Assembly: GCF_031755915.1 (NCBI RefSeq)
Contig: NC_083382.1
Location: 3,968,001-4,032,000, forward strand
Source of the DNA: Ziziphus jujuba
Taxonomy: Eukaryota; Streptophyta; Magnoliopsida; Rosales; Rhamnaceae
DNA length: 64,000 nucleotides
Reading direction: 5' to 3'
Positions 1-10,926 of the stretch are shown one piece after another; the first letter of the stretch is position 1; every line of letters starts with the position of its first letter. Under the pieces are notes generated by a model. The model had not been told where the DNA came from. It made no database searches and saw only the letters and a program-made list of their open reading frames with translations. The translations under genes and the position numbers were made by a program.

Positions 1-440
1 AAGGCCAACGGATTTGGTACCATTCATGAGGGATGCTTGCAATTGAAGAAGCCCAACAGATTTGGCACAATCATAAGGGATGTTAGAAATTTCCACGTAT
101 GAACCAAATTTGACCCCGGGGGGGGGGGGGGGGGGGGAGGAAAAAGTTACCAAACAATGTTAATTGTGACAACAACAAACGAACCTATTTATTTCCAGTT
201 GAAAAAAAAAAAAAAAAAAAAAGAGCCCATATAGGCAAATACAACGCTCGTATAGATGATGTATGCATGATGTGGTGTAAAAAACAGAGTACCTCATAAC
301 GAATTCCATAAGCCTTTCTTAAGTTGTATCTTATCACTTTTACCATATAGTTAACTGCCATTCAAGTGAAATTACATAAAACCTTTATTATTACTTATTT
401 CATTTGGTAATCTTTGTTTTTATTTTTATTTTAAATTTTT
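1..440. other. intergenic, low complexity
   Basis: No gene is visible. The stretch holds a G homopolymer of about 20 bases near 117-138 and an A homopolymer near 201-222. The rest is AT-rich and not recognised. It lies 3' of the glutamine amidotransferase copy whose last exon ends at 798. Confidence 0.5.
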
Positions 441-797
441 CATAAATTGTGAATTTTCATGGTGAAAAGTTGGAGTAGAAGCATAGTATCTGTCAACTTC
501 CTATCCCCATGTGAATAAAATTTCTTTTCAACTATCTGTGGAGTTGAGTGAGCCATGAAACTACAACTTTCTTATTTCATGTTCAAGTTTACCAAACAGA
601 AAAGTTTTACACCTTTCTCAATAACGACAAACTAAAGCAATAGATAAAAAATAAAATAAAATAAAATAACCAAACAAAAGGAAAGATAGAGACATAGGCC
701 CCATCAACCAAGATTCATGTGAATCTTTTTCAACAACAAAAGCAAAATGCTATGCCCCAAAAAACCACATCATACACCAAAAATATGTTCAACAAGT

Positions 798-1811
798 TCA
801 AGAACCAAGCTGCTCATGTACAATGCCATTTAGCTTTCTTTCCAAAACTTCAGAGCAAATCTGCTCCATCATGTGGTAGAAAGACATTAGATCAGACAAC
901 TGCTCCACTGACATTTTCCCCATCACATTCTTTGCTACTTTCTCTCTCTCCTCATTCATCTTCAATCTCTCTATGTATGAACCTCCATTTCTTACTGTTG
1001 CTCCCATTTGCTTCAATCTCTTCTCTTGCTGCAGACTCAATGCTGTATTTGACTGCAAATTACATGTCATACTATGGATGATTAGCTTAGACTAATTAAG
1101 ATTACTATCAAACACTTGGTTATCTGAAGGTTAATATACCTGAAGGAAATCTGCTCCTATTTCAAGCTCAGATTCATTAACCAGATGTGTGCCTCGGCCA
1201 GTGGTGTAAATATTCTTAGCAAGTGAGAAACTTCGGATAATTTTGTTTCTCTTCTTATCCATTTCTTGATCAAGCTTCAAAGCTTTTGGTACTGATATGG
1301 CGCTGTTTAGCTTCTTCTGATATCCAATCACTGCCTTTGCAAATTCCTGTTCAAGAAAACCAATTTAACATCAATGGGGCCAGTTTTTACTATGCTTTTA
1401 CATTAAATTTCTAATAAGAAAAAGAAAAAAAAAAAAAAAAAGAAACAATTAGATATAGGTTTATGCCTGATAAGCAGATGGGCAACCAGGATAATCAAAT
1501 TCCTCAGAATCTGGCTTCCTCATTCTCTCAGGATGAAATTGTAAACCCATTATAGACCCATTATAGACTTCCCCTCTTCAGGATTATAAGCATCAGGATC
1601 ATAAAAACCTTCAATTAGCCCATCAGGAGCAAAAGCCATTGGAACAAATCTCTCTGCCAATCTTTTAACTCCTTGATGATGATAACTATTAACCCAATTA
1701 TCCATTTTTTCTTCTTCCAAAGAATCCTTAAACCAATGATGCAAAGGGGTATTTTCCACCACCTTCACAACATGTCTATGGCCATTATAATTATCATAAT
1801 CAATGTGTTGA
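798..1811 (-). pseudogene. 5'-truncated copy of glutamine amidotransferase GAT1_2.1-like
   Basis: Three exons of a class I glutamine amidotransferase (peptidase C26 family, Arabidopsis GAT1_2.1 type) can be matched to the fuller copy at 5553-6796. The exon 2 remnant (1811-1467) begins abruptly in the middle of the domain, so the catalytic Cys half is missing. An 11-bp tandem duplication (ctataatgggt twice, near 1546-1567) frameshifts it just before the conserved QFHPER segment, and its splice donor reads GC instead of GT. Exon 3 (1346-1140, 69 codons) and exon 4 (1052-798, 85 codons including stop) are open, in consistent phase and bordered by AG and GT. They encode the conserved C-terminal extension with GATVRNGGSY and MSVEQLSDLMSFYH. 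On its own the copy cannot make the enzyme, but its last two exons look usable. Confidence 0.85.
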
Positions 1812-2560
1812 GATAACTATTTTGGAGTGTTTGGGTAGTAGTAAAATTAGTAGAAATCTAAAATTTTCAAGCAAAGTGAAATTTTTTTCTGTTTAAACAA
1901 TTTTTAAGAAAAGAAATTTGTGGATTATAGTGGAAAATAAATTTCATAATGTGAAAAATTGACAGGGAAAGTGAATCTTATTAAAGATGTGTCATTCTAA
2001 AATTATCTGAGAAATAGATTTTACGTATTTTTTTAAATATAATTTTATCCTTTAATTTTCATATATAAATTCATTTAATTACTTATAAATCCTATTTTAT
2101 TTTGTAACTAATCAAACACTATAAAAAGAATCTCAAAAAAACTCGTTCTCAGAAAACTAAATCCCAAGAAATTGATTCCCAAAAATCAGTTTCCTTCAGT
2201 ACTTTTTATTTTACCAAATATCCCATTTGTGTCTGTATCTCTTTTTTTTAGGATAGTTCATTAGCAAAGCCATCCATTTCAAGTACCTAATCTAAATTTA
2301 AATTTGAATTCTCACATTTTAAATAAATAAAAATTAAAAAGGTATCATTTAGCAACCATTAATTTTGCACGTTTGATCATCCATCTTTTGCCTCTAGCCT
2401 CCTAATTTCTTGGACCATTATTCATTTTACGATTCGTATTCGTATATTCTTCATTTGGTGCATGCATGCATGAGTGGCTTATTGCACATATTACATAAAT
2501 TATATCCAACCTTTTGTATGATAAATAGAATAGTTTTTCAACAATCTTTGATGATGACCT
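1812..2560. other. AT-rich spacer, possible MITE
   Basis: Similarity to the amidotransferase gene stops at 1811. From about 1823 (ggagtgtttgggtag) to about 2225 (accaaatatccc) the two ends form a weak imperfect inverted repeat of the kind seen at plant MITE termini. No target duplication was confirmed and there is no coding potential. The remainder is simple AT-rich sequence. Confidence 0.3.
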
Positions 2561-2569
2561 TTATTCGTT

Positions 2570-3285
2570 AGATGTTAATCGGATATTCCCCAAAATTTTT
2601 AATTCATTTCTATGGACGTCTCTAGTTGCTCGATTTTAGTTAGAAAATCTAACACATATTTTCTTTGTGACAAAGAAATGTCATGTTTTAATCTTGCAAC
2701 TTAGATCCCTAAAAGATATTTTAATTAACCAAGATTATTCTTTTCAAATTTGGTGGCCAAATACTCTTGCATTTTCTTTATTTTATTTGGATCATTACCT
2801 ATCAAAACCATATCATCCGCATACACAATTCAAGTTGCTACTTTTTTTATTTTATGTTTATAAACAAAATATGATCATAATTTATGTGTTTATAACTAAA
2901 TGCCTTTATTGTCTTTGAGAATCTTCTAAACCAAACTTTTATAACCAAATGCTTTATTGTCTTTAAGAATCTTTTAAACCATACTTTTTTTTTTTTTTAC
3001 TATTTCAACCCATACAAAAACTTCTTCAATGTATAAAGTTTACCATTATCTAAGGGTTCACATTTATTTTTGGATGACAAATCCATGTATACTTTTTTAA
3101 ATCCCCATTTGAAAAAGTATTTTTAACGTCAAACTACTTCAATGGCCAATTTCAAATAACTGTTATGAACATAAGAATCCGGGTTGTATTGATTTTCACT
3201 ACCGAGACAAATGTCTCTTGATAATTCACTCCATACTTTTGCATGTATCTTTTTGCAACTAACATTGCATTAAATCGAAGCCCAA
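2570..3285 (-). pseudogene. Ty1/copia reverse transcriptase fossil
   Basis: Reading the minus strand gives degenerate but clear copia reverse transcriptase. In order there are AMLVAKRYMQKYGV and NYQETFVSVVKINT near 3285-3190, FDVKNTFSNGDLKK-VYMD near 3130-3080, LYTLKKFLYGLK near 3040-3000, the catalytic box as VYADDMVLIGN near 2830-2800, and ISLSQRKYVLDFL near 2690-2650. Several stops and frameshifts interrupt it, there is a large AT-rich insertion near 2840-3000, and no LTRs were found. It is an old fragment between the two amidotransferase copies. Confidence 0.8.
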
Positions 3286-4144
3286 GTTTAATACCCAAGC
3301 TTAAAGCCTAGTTCAATACTCTGACTCAGACAAAATTCTCTTACCCATTTGAAAAAAGTCTAACCAAAGCCTAAATTTGGGGTCTTAAGCCAGACTAGGC
3401 AATCCAAATTTACACCCTAACTATAATCTTATTCTTTAAAGTGTGCCATGCATACGTTGTGAATTTTCATGGTAACTGTTGGACAAGCATAGTCTTCTTA
3501 TCCATGTGAAAAAGAAAAAAAAATTCTTTTCAACTTTGTGTGGAATTGCAGTGAGCCAAGAAACTACAACTTTTCATTTTCAAGTTTACCAAACTGAAAA
3601 ATTTTACATCTATAGGTAAAAGACAAAATAAAGAAAAAAGAAAGATAGAGACAAAAGGCCCATAAACCAAGATTCATGTGAATCCTTTTCAACAACAAAA
3701 GCAAAATGGTTATGGTATCCCTAAAAAGTAGAGCATACACCACAAATATTTTCAACATTTTCAAGGACCAAGCTCATGTACAAAGCCATTCAGCTTTCTT
3801 TCCAAAACTTCAGAACAAATCTTCTCCATCATGTGGTAAAAAGACATTAGATCAGATAATTGCTCTACTGACATTTTCCCTATCACATTCTTTGCTACTT
3901 TCTCTCTCTCTCTCTCTCTCTCTCTCCCCCCTCTCATTCAATTTCAATATCTTTGTGTATGAACCTCCATTTCTTACCATTGCTCCCATTTGCTCAACCT
4001 CTTCTCTTGTTGCAAGTTCAATGCTGTATTTGACTGCAAAATTACATTTTGATTAATTCATATTCATTCATAATTTTTTTAGAACTAATTAAATTATTAT
4101 TATTAGCAAACAATTGGGCTATCTATTTTCCTGAAGGAAATCTA

Positions 4145-4535
4145 TGATACATTCCTTTTACCAAAAGGAAAACAATAGTTTAAGATAGAATAGAAGAAAA
4201 GAAATAGGTAGAAGAGAAAGAGATAAAGATAGAGTTTGATTATAAATAAACTTCTTTTATTCATAGGTTCTTCTATAGTCAACATAACACTTATAGGCTA
4301 AACCCACTTCACTATCTATAAGTAACTATTAGTACTGGCTAAACCCACTTCCTTATCTATAAGTAACTATTAATACTTGGAAGAAAATAAAGAGCACATA
4401 AAGAAACCATTATCTGCTACTATCAAATGCTTCTACAAAGAAACTGACATTGGACCCTTTTGCATGGAAAGTAATTAGAGATATGAAACATACACATAGA
4501 GACTAGGACCCATATGCCAAATTGGGTACATATAT
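4145..4535 (-). repeat. 3' LTR of deleted gypsy element
   Basis: Starts TGATACATTCC and matches 5160-5555 along its length, including the shared segments gataaagatagagtttgat and cccatatgccaaattgggt. The right edge is blurred (tatat instead of tatca). Confidence 0.75.
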
Positions 4536-4689
4536 TCCCACTCCCCTCTGTTCATCCTTGTCCTCAAGGATGGTGGTAGGATCGGAAATCAAGGACAAGC
4601 TTATAGATACTACATGAATTGGACCTTTCTTGTTTCTTGAGTAAACTCATATGGAAAGCATTGTAAATCAATGAGCCCGTGCAAAACTC

Positions 4690-5127
4690 CTAAATCCTTA
4701 TAATGGTGAGGTTGTGTTGTAAATCCTTTGCAAGTTGGCTTCGATTGCAAAGGAAGTCATCCCTCGCTTGGATGTTAGTCATGCCAGAGACATAGGATGT
4801 CGTGGAGGGTGGTGGAACCCCATAAACAACTTCAAATAATGAAATTTTATAGGCGAGATTTTTTAAATGAAGGTTTGAAGTCAAGGAGTTGCTATCCATT
4901 ATAGAAGGTACAAAGGTGTACCCATAGCAAGGAACGAACTTGTGAAGAGTCCCTTTATGGAAGGAATTAGGGTCATGTTCCACTGGTTGTTGCATTAGAC
5001 GGACATGCAAACCTTGTAAATCGATAAGAATCATTTGCAAAGTCGCATTGATTCGTTCAAATTTGGTTTCATGCCTTGCCAAAATGTCCAGAACTTTCAC
5101 TTTCGAATTCAACACTTGTTTTCTCAT
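4690..5127 (-). pseudogene. gag start joined to integrase C-terminal end
   Basis: The 145-residue frame begins with a coiled-coil-like gag N-terminus and ends with the segment that in Ty3/gypsy polyproteins follows the integrase core (ISLFEVVYGVPPPSTTSYVSG and a DDFLCNRSQLAKDLQ helix). Protease, reverse transcriptase, RNase H and the integrase catalytic core are deleted between them. It cannot support transposition. Confidence 0.7.
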
Positions 5128-5159
5128 AGGTATCCATGCAAAGATGCTAAAATTCCAAA

Positions 5160-5555
5160 TGATATGTTCCTTTTTACCAAAAGGAAAACAACAGTTTAAG
5201 ATAGAAAAGAAGAGAAGATATAGATAGAAGAGAAAGAGATAAAGATAGAGTTTGATTAGAAATAAACTTCATGCATTCAAAGATTCTTCTACAGTCAACA
5301 TAATACTTATAAACTAAACTCACTTCCCTATCCATAAGTAACTACTAGTACTGATTAAACCAATTTCCCTATCCATAAGTAACTACTCATACTTGGAAGA
5401 AAATAAGGAGCACATAAAGAAACCTTTAACTACTACTGTTAACTGATTCTACAAAGAAACTGACACTGGACCTTTGTGCATGGAAAGTAACTAGAGATAC
5501 AAAATACACATATACATATAGACTAGGACCCATATGCCAAATTGGGTACATATCA
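5160..5555 (-). repeat. 5' LTR of deleted gypsy element
   Basis: 396 bases, TG at 5160 and CA at 5554-5555. Its first bases in element orientation (TGATATG) create an in-frame TGA in the amidotransferase exon. Confidence 0.8.
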
Positions 5556-5785
5556 ATCTGCTCCTACTTCGAGCTCAGATTCTTTAACTAGATGTGTGCC
5601 TCGACCAGTAGCGTAAATATTCTTAGCAAGTGAGAAACTTCTTATAATTTTCTTCCTCTTCTCCATTTCTTGATCAAGCTTCAAAGCTTTTGGTACTGAT
5701 TTGGAGCTGTTTAGCTTCTTCTGATAAGCAATGGCTGCCTTCACAAATTCCTGTTTAACAAAGCCAACGTAACATCACTCGGGTC

Positions 5786-5824
<39 letters not shown>

Positions 5825-5826
5825 CT
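5786..5826. repeat. T homopolymer in intron
   Basis: A run of about 38 T lies in the intron between exons 2 and 3 of the fuller amidotransferase copy. The other copy has a shorter A/T tract at the same place. Confidence 0.8.
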
Positions 5827-6860
5827 GTATTTTCACACTGAATCTCTAATTAGACAAAAACAGAAAAAAAGAAAAAAAAAATAGAGATAGATATATTTAT
5901 ACCTGATAAGCAGATGGGCAACCAGGATAATCAAATTCCTCAGAATCAGGCTTCCTCATTCTCTCAGGATGAAACTGCAACCCCATCATAAACTTACCCT
6001 CTTCAGGATTATAAGCATCAGGATCATAAAAACCTTCAACTAAACCATCAGGAGCGAAAGCCATTGGAACAAATCTCTCTGCCAATCTTTTAACTCCTTG
6101 ATGATGATAACTATTAACCCAAATCACCATTTTTCCTCCTTCCAAAAAATCCTTAAACCAAATATGCAAAGGAGTATTTTCCACCACCTTCACAACATGT
6201 CTATGACTATCATAATTATCGTAATCAATGTGTTTGACTTTTTGTCCAACTGAGCAACTCTTGGAGAGCTCTTTCTCAACGTCGAAATAAAGTGAACCAC
6301 CACATGCAACATTCAAAATCTGAGAGCCTCTGCAAATTCCCAGATAGGGTATGTTCCTTTCGAGGCAGAGCTTTGCAAGCCTCAATTCGATCGAGTCCTT
6401 TTCTTTGTCGATTGCGGTATAGCTCGCGTGAAGTCTCCTGATTTCTTCTAGCTCTTCCGCTGAAAGACCTGAAACTTCGTTTTCGTAAAGAGAAGGATCG
6501 ATATCTTCTCCTTCACAGAGAAAAACTCCATGAATGGGTTCGAAGCTGTCCAATAACCTATGGACACCTGAAACTCTGGGTATAATAACTGGTACTGCAC
6601 CATAACCCACCATAAGATCGAGATGATATTCGCCTGCAGATCATATATAGATTAGACTAAGAAACACATAAATAAATGTAACAAATATCAAAAACTCTGT
6701 TTTGGTTTCATGGAAAAAAGAGAACGAACCCACGAAATCTACGAACTTGTTCTTGCGAACACTACGCCTAGAGACTATGAGAACGCGAGGAAGCATCACA
6801 GACAGATCGGAAGCCCTGGCTGAGATTGGTTAGTACATGTTTTGCTTCCAAGTTTTTCCA

Positions 6861-6872
6861 TCTATATATAGA
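6861..6872 (-). promoter_or_regulatory. TATA box of the amidotransferase copy
   Basis: The minus strand reads CTCTATATATAGA about 65 bases upstream of the ATG at 6796, a normal distance for a plant TATA box. It supports the view that the upstream copy retains its promoter. Confidence 0.6.
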
Positions 6873-9190
6873 GGAAGAAGAAGAGGAAGTGTTTGTTTTT
6901 TAATTCTAGTTAGGAACTAGAACTCTCTGATTTTGTGTTTAAAGAAAGGGAAATAAAAATTGCACAGCCCCGGCGCCGCATAACTTCATATTTCCAACGT
7001 TCGGTGGAAAAAGCAGTCTAATAATTATTATTTATTTATTTGTTTATTATCATTATTATTATTATTAAAAATGTTTTCCTAAAAAAGCGATTTCAATTTC
7101 TTTTATTTTTTTGTTCCCAAAAAAGAAGCAAATTAACAACCTAATTACATTTTTTTTTTTAAACAAGGTTTCTTTTTAAAGCTGATTGGACATATCTTAT
7201 CCTGTTTCTACAACTTATAATTAATCATAATAATATATAGTGTGCATATATATATATATAATGAATGCTTTATGTATCAAAAACTTTGATAATAAGTTAT
7301 TCAATTTTGTTGTGATTAATTAATTTTTATCCTTAATTAAAGTTTTTGAAAGTTACAAACTTATTTTACGTGAAACAATTATGCACCATTGGATTAACTT
7401 CATCTAATAAATAAGATGATTTACCAAAAATGCCTGTTAATTAATTACCTGGTACATTGAATGATCCTTTTTTTTGGGGGGGGGGGGGGGGGGGGGGGGA
7501 GGCACCTCTTTTTTTTAAAATAATAAGGACGTATGTGAAATGTATTGTTGTATCATTCTATTTTAATTTTGACAATTTTTTCACTTATATAATAAAACAA
7601 ATACAGCAGAATAATTAGGATTTAACAATTAATTAATTATAAAAGTCCTAAATTGACTCATAGTACGGATATAGAGTAGAGTTCAATTTTAATTTGTGAA
7701 ATAATTTAACAGGAAACCAGGGAATCATCCACTTGGAAATGCATGCAAATTATACAGAGTACGTTGACAGAAAACTGGGGCGGTGGTGCTTATCTTGGAC
7801 AAATTGATGATAAAGGAAGTGGTCAAAGCTTAGCGGGGCAAAAATGTGGGGTAGGTTCATTTTGGATTGACATAAGATGACGTGGGTGTTACAGGGACGG
7901 TGTTCGGTGGCAAACCTATCCAGCTCGGCAGAGTTTACCAGAAGAAACAAACGCTTATCAACAAAATCATGCATTTGCATTTAATACTTGGATACATATG
8001 CTTAGCAAATATACTAATTTATAATTAATGACCTACCTTGTACATATTTCTATAATTTTAGTTTTTTTGTTTTTTAGGGTCACTAATAATGATGAGCTTC
8101 AACGGATGATTACTCATATGACCAGAGCGAAACTGCCCATGGGCAACGGTGGGCTTGACTTAAATTAAAATTATATCTATATATATATTATTAATAGTTT
8201 TATTATATAATAATGCTACATTTGTCATCAATTGATACTATTAAATAATTTATTATTAATTAATACAGTAATTTTAAAAATGAAAAAGACATACGTACAA
8301 TAGTGAATACTAACAATATTAATAATATCATTATCTAGTTTACATTTCTTAAATTGTTTACTTATTGATATTATATATATATATATGTATAGTATTATTA
8401 TTGGTATAAATTATATTCTTATAGAACAGTTTAATAATTTAGCCACTGTTTTTTTTCAAATACTTATTCTCTTCATTTATTCATATATATATATATATAT
8501 ATGGACTCAGTACCACGTAGGATAGTAACAGCCACTACTGGTGACAAATAATATTATTCTATTTTAAAAGATAAGGTTTACTATTGTTACTTTTTTACTC
8601 CAAACCGAAATTAATGTATTGTAATTTATGTATATTTAAAATTGACCGTCTTCCTCTACTAAGGAGGTGTATTCTTACTTTTAATTGATAAAATTACCTT
8701 GTATTGTTAAAGTTGATTTAGAAGGAAAAAAAAATTATGAAGCCACCCCTTATATTAAACCTGGCTACATCACTACATATGACAATTGCCTTTTTAGGTT
8801 AAATATGTGTAACATAAGGCATTAAGAAAACTAGTCATGTAACTGTCTTTTCTTTTAATGTTAATCTAATAATAAAGTCATCTGTTTCTTATAAGGAATT
8901 TGAATTCAAATTCTCACATTTTAAATAAATAAAATAAAGTTTTATGCAAGTGTCATTACTTTTTCATCATTATCAAGTGGTATAGTCATCTTTTTCTCAT
9001 AAGAAATTTCAAATCAAATTCCCACAAGGTAAATAAATAAAGTAAAATTCAGTTAATCATGCCGTTCAATTGAGCAATTTTTTTCCCTCACGGATTACAA
9101 TCAAAAGGGACGAGGATTTTACATAAAATTGGTCAAACTCATACGTATTCTGAATAGTTTTAGTACTAAATTAAGTTTACGAGTACAATT
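6873..9190. other. intergenic, AT-rich
   Basis: No gene is supported. Visible items are a G homopolymer of about 22 bases near 7477-7499 and TA microsatellites near 7245-7260, 8375-8390 and 8483-8503. A more complex stretch at about 7690-7985 lacks any recognisable protein in six frames. Confidence 0.5.
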
Positions 9191-9462
9191 GAGTATGTTT
9201 GATGATCTATCTCTTGCTCTAGTCTCTTTGAAAGTCGAAAGAGCTCGTTCTATTCAAGTATTTATGTTTGATGATCTATCTCTTGCTCTAGTCTCCTTGA
9301 AAGTCAAAAGAGCTCGTTCTATTCAAGTATTTATGTTTGGTGATCTATCTCTTGCTCTAGTCTCCTTGAAAGTCGAAAGAGCTCGTTCTATTCAATGATG
9401 ATCTATCTCTTGCTCTAGTCTCCTTGAAAGTCGAAAGAGCTCGTTCTATTCAAGTATTTCTT
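9189..9462. repeat. 69-bp minisatellite, four copies
   Basis: Units starting gatgatctatctc lie at 9201, 9270, 9339 (gg for ga) and 9397. The first steps are 69 bases and the last is 58 because gtatttatgttt is missing from the end of unit 3. Units are nearly identical. Because 69 is a multiple of three the plus frame stays open and reads a repeating 23-residue peptide, but there is no sign of a gene around it. Confidence 0.9.
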
Positions 9463-10560
9463 TGTTTGTCTTCTTTATTAAAAATCTGACTTTGGTAACA
9501 TAGAAACAAACAGAAATTTCATTAAAACATTTTTTTCCTTTTTTTTTTAAAAAAAAAAAAAGAAGAAAAAGAAACCTCTAAGGGTTGAGAAATATGTCTA
9601 AAGCAAATATTGCAATTAAAAGGAGGCTTATATATAAATTGGGCTGTTCATTTATCAAGATAGTTGATAAAATTATTTAACCAGTCTCATTTTGTCTATT
9701 AAATATTTAGATTTAATGGTGTGTAAATTATCTGGACAACTATCATAATTTTTCAATGCTTATTCATCTTTATATCTATTCAATCAAAAATTAAAATGAT
9801 TTATATTTTGATAGATTTAATCATTCAACAAACAAAATGATATTCGTTAATATATATATATATATATATATAATTATCAAATATTTTAGTATATTAAACA
9901 TTTTATCATACATATATATATATATATATGATAAAATTACGGTACAGACCGATCGCATATGCAAATCTACACCATAAAATTACTATACAACAGTACGAAT
10001 GAGTCTCCTTAACGTTCCTTAAAGTCCTGATCCTCAAAAACCTTCAAAAAGTGGCATACCACTTTCATAAAAGATATCAGGGATCAACAGGCCTTTTTTT
10101 TATTATTTTTTTGGAAGTTGAGATTCTTTTATGAGCTACACAGGCACCAATGAACCAATGTAATTGGTCGGTGCAATTCGACACTACTTCTGTCTGAAAG
10201 ATGAATGTTTGACCTTACTACAATTCTAAGACATATCAAGAGCTTTTACAACTTTGATTACTATAAAGAAGAAATAAGGAAATTATTGTAAGACAAAATT
10301 ACATTTTAAATAAAAATGTTGGGTGAAAACGAAACAACTTTTCTGACAATCAATCAATAGATAATGAGAAGAAAATAAATTATCACATGTGATGTACGAT
10401 ATTGCTCACAACTTTGATGACAATAAAGACTCTCACAATCTTGACGTCACCTACAAAGAAAAAAATAAAATAAAATAAACAATCAAGAGGTTGACAGCTT
10501 TGATGACTATCAAGAGGTTCACGGCTTTTGTGATAGACAATTAAGAAAAAAAGTGGAAAA
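9463..10560. other. intergenic, AT-rich
   Basis: No gene is seen. There are TA microsatellites near 9850-9873 and 9912-9929. Between 10390 and 10545 there are loosely repeated phrases around aactttgatgac and caagaggtt, interrupted by the retrotransposon that starts at 10561 and resuming near 15955. Confidence 0.5.
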
Positions 10561-10926
10561 TGATGTAGAAAATCCTAGAAGGAATTACCAAGGAGTAGGT
10601 CTCAGGCTCTCATTCCTGTCCAGATCTAACTCTGGTCCAATTCCACCCCAGTCACGGAGAATGAGAGAAAACAAACACTTTCAATATATTTCAAAAATAA
10701 GAATTCTATCCTTTACATTTTTTTGTAGGCTAACTTTTATATCTCTCTTTTGTCACCATGCAGGGTGAAGGATAAAAGGCATAAAGCCACCTCAGCAGAT
10801 AAAGTAACAAAAACAAAGCCATATCAGCAAGGAAAAGTAAAAGGAAATTAAACGCTGCGTTTAGACAGAAAACAACAAGAGTTATGCAGGAAGTATATAA
10901 GGAGCAAATATATTGCAGCTGCATCA
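10561..10926 (-). repeat. 3' LTR of CRM-like element
   Basis: 366 bases, nearly identical to 15529-15894. In element orientation its first three bases are TGA, which also serves as the stop codon of the pol frame. Confidence 0.93.

Larger units (their letters stand above)
4145..5555 (-). mobile_element. internally deleted Ty3/gypsy element inserted in amidotransferase exon 3
   Basis: Two related direct repeats of about 390 bases (4145-4535 and 5160-5555) begin TGATA; the right copy ends CA. The 5-bp flanks are atcta on the left and atctg on the right, a target duplication with one later change, and exon sequence resumes on both sides when compared with the other gene copy. The element points left: a purine tract (RC of tcccactcccctctgttc at 4535-4552) abuts the left LTR, and the minus frame 5127-4690 reads from a gag-like start into an integrase end containing FEVVYGVPPP. 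Everything between gag and the integrase tail is gone, so it is non-autonomous. The LTRs differ at many sites, so the insertion is fairly old. Confidence 0.85.
440..6240 (-). repeat. direct tandem duplication of GAT1_2.1-like gene region
   Basis: Sequence from about 440 to 1811 is repeated from about 3455 to 6240 in the same orientation. The match covers the 3' flank (the gaattttcatgg and gagccatgaaactacaac type segments at 450-600 and 3460-3600), the last exon, exon 3 and the end of exon 2. The second copy is longer because a 1.4-kb gypsy element was inserted into it. A copia fossil and AT-rich sequence separate the copies. Many substitutions and small indels separate them, so the duplication is not recent. 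Confidence 0.85.
3700..6796 (-). pseudogene. glutamine amidotransferase GAT1_2.1-like, 5' half intact, 3' half broken
   Basis: This is the fuller of two tandem copies of a class I glutamine amidotransferase gene (Arabidopsis GAT1_2.1 type; the usual product is about 400 aa). Exon 1 is 6796-6730 and starts [17 protein letters not shown]. Exon 2 is 6633-5903 and carries the GATase domain, with the nucleophile in [11 protein letters not shown] and His/Glu in LQFHPERM. Exon 3 starts at 5750. All junctions have GT/AG and compatible phases. Exon 3 is interrupted at 5555 by a gypsy LTR whose first bases supply TGA, so a transcript reading through would encode about 331 aa with the whole catalytic domain but no C-terminal extension. 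The last exon (about 4032-3700) has a one-base deletion after the LQQEKRL segment and an expanded GA tract. The usual start codon appears mutated to AGG seven codons upstream of the ATG used here. The gene may be dead, may make a truncated enzyme, or may splice to the intact exons downstream. Confidence 0.8.

Noticed and set aside
719..1081. Plus-strand frame of 120 codons
   Set aside because: It is the antisense shadow of amidotransferase exon 4; the minus strand gives the conserved protein.
7690..7985. Higher-complexity stretch that might be an exon
   Set aside because: No frame gives a recognisable protein and no splice-bounded open frame stands out.
10553..10768. 71-codon frame at the left LTR, and the matching frame at 15718-15960
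   Set aside because: They lie in the CRM-like element's LTRs and have no recognisable product.
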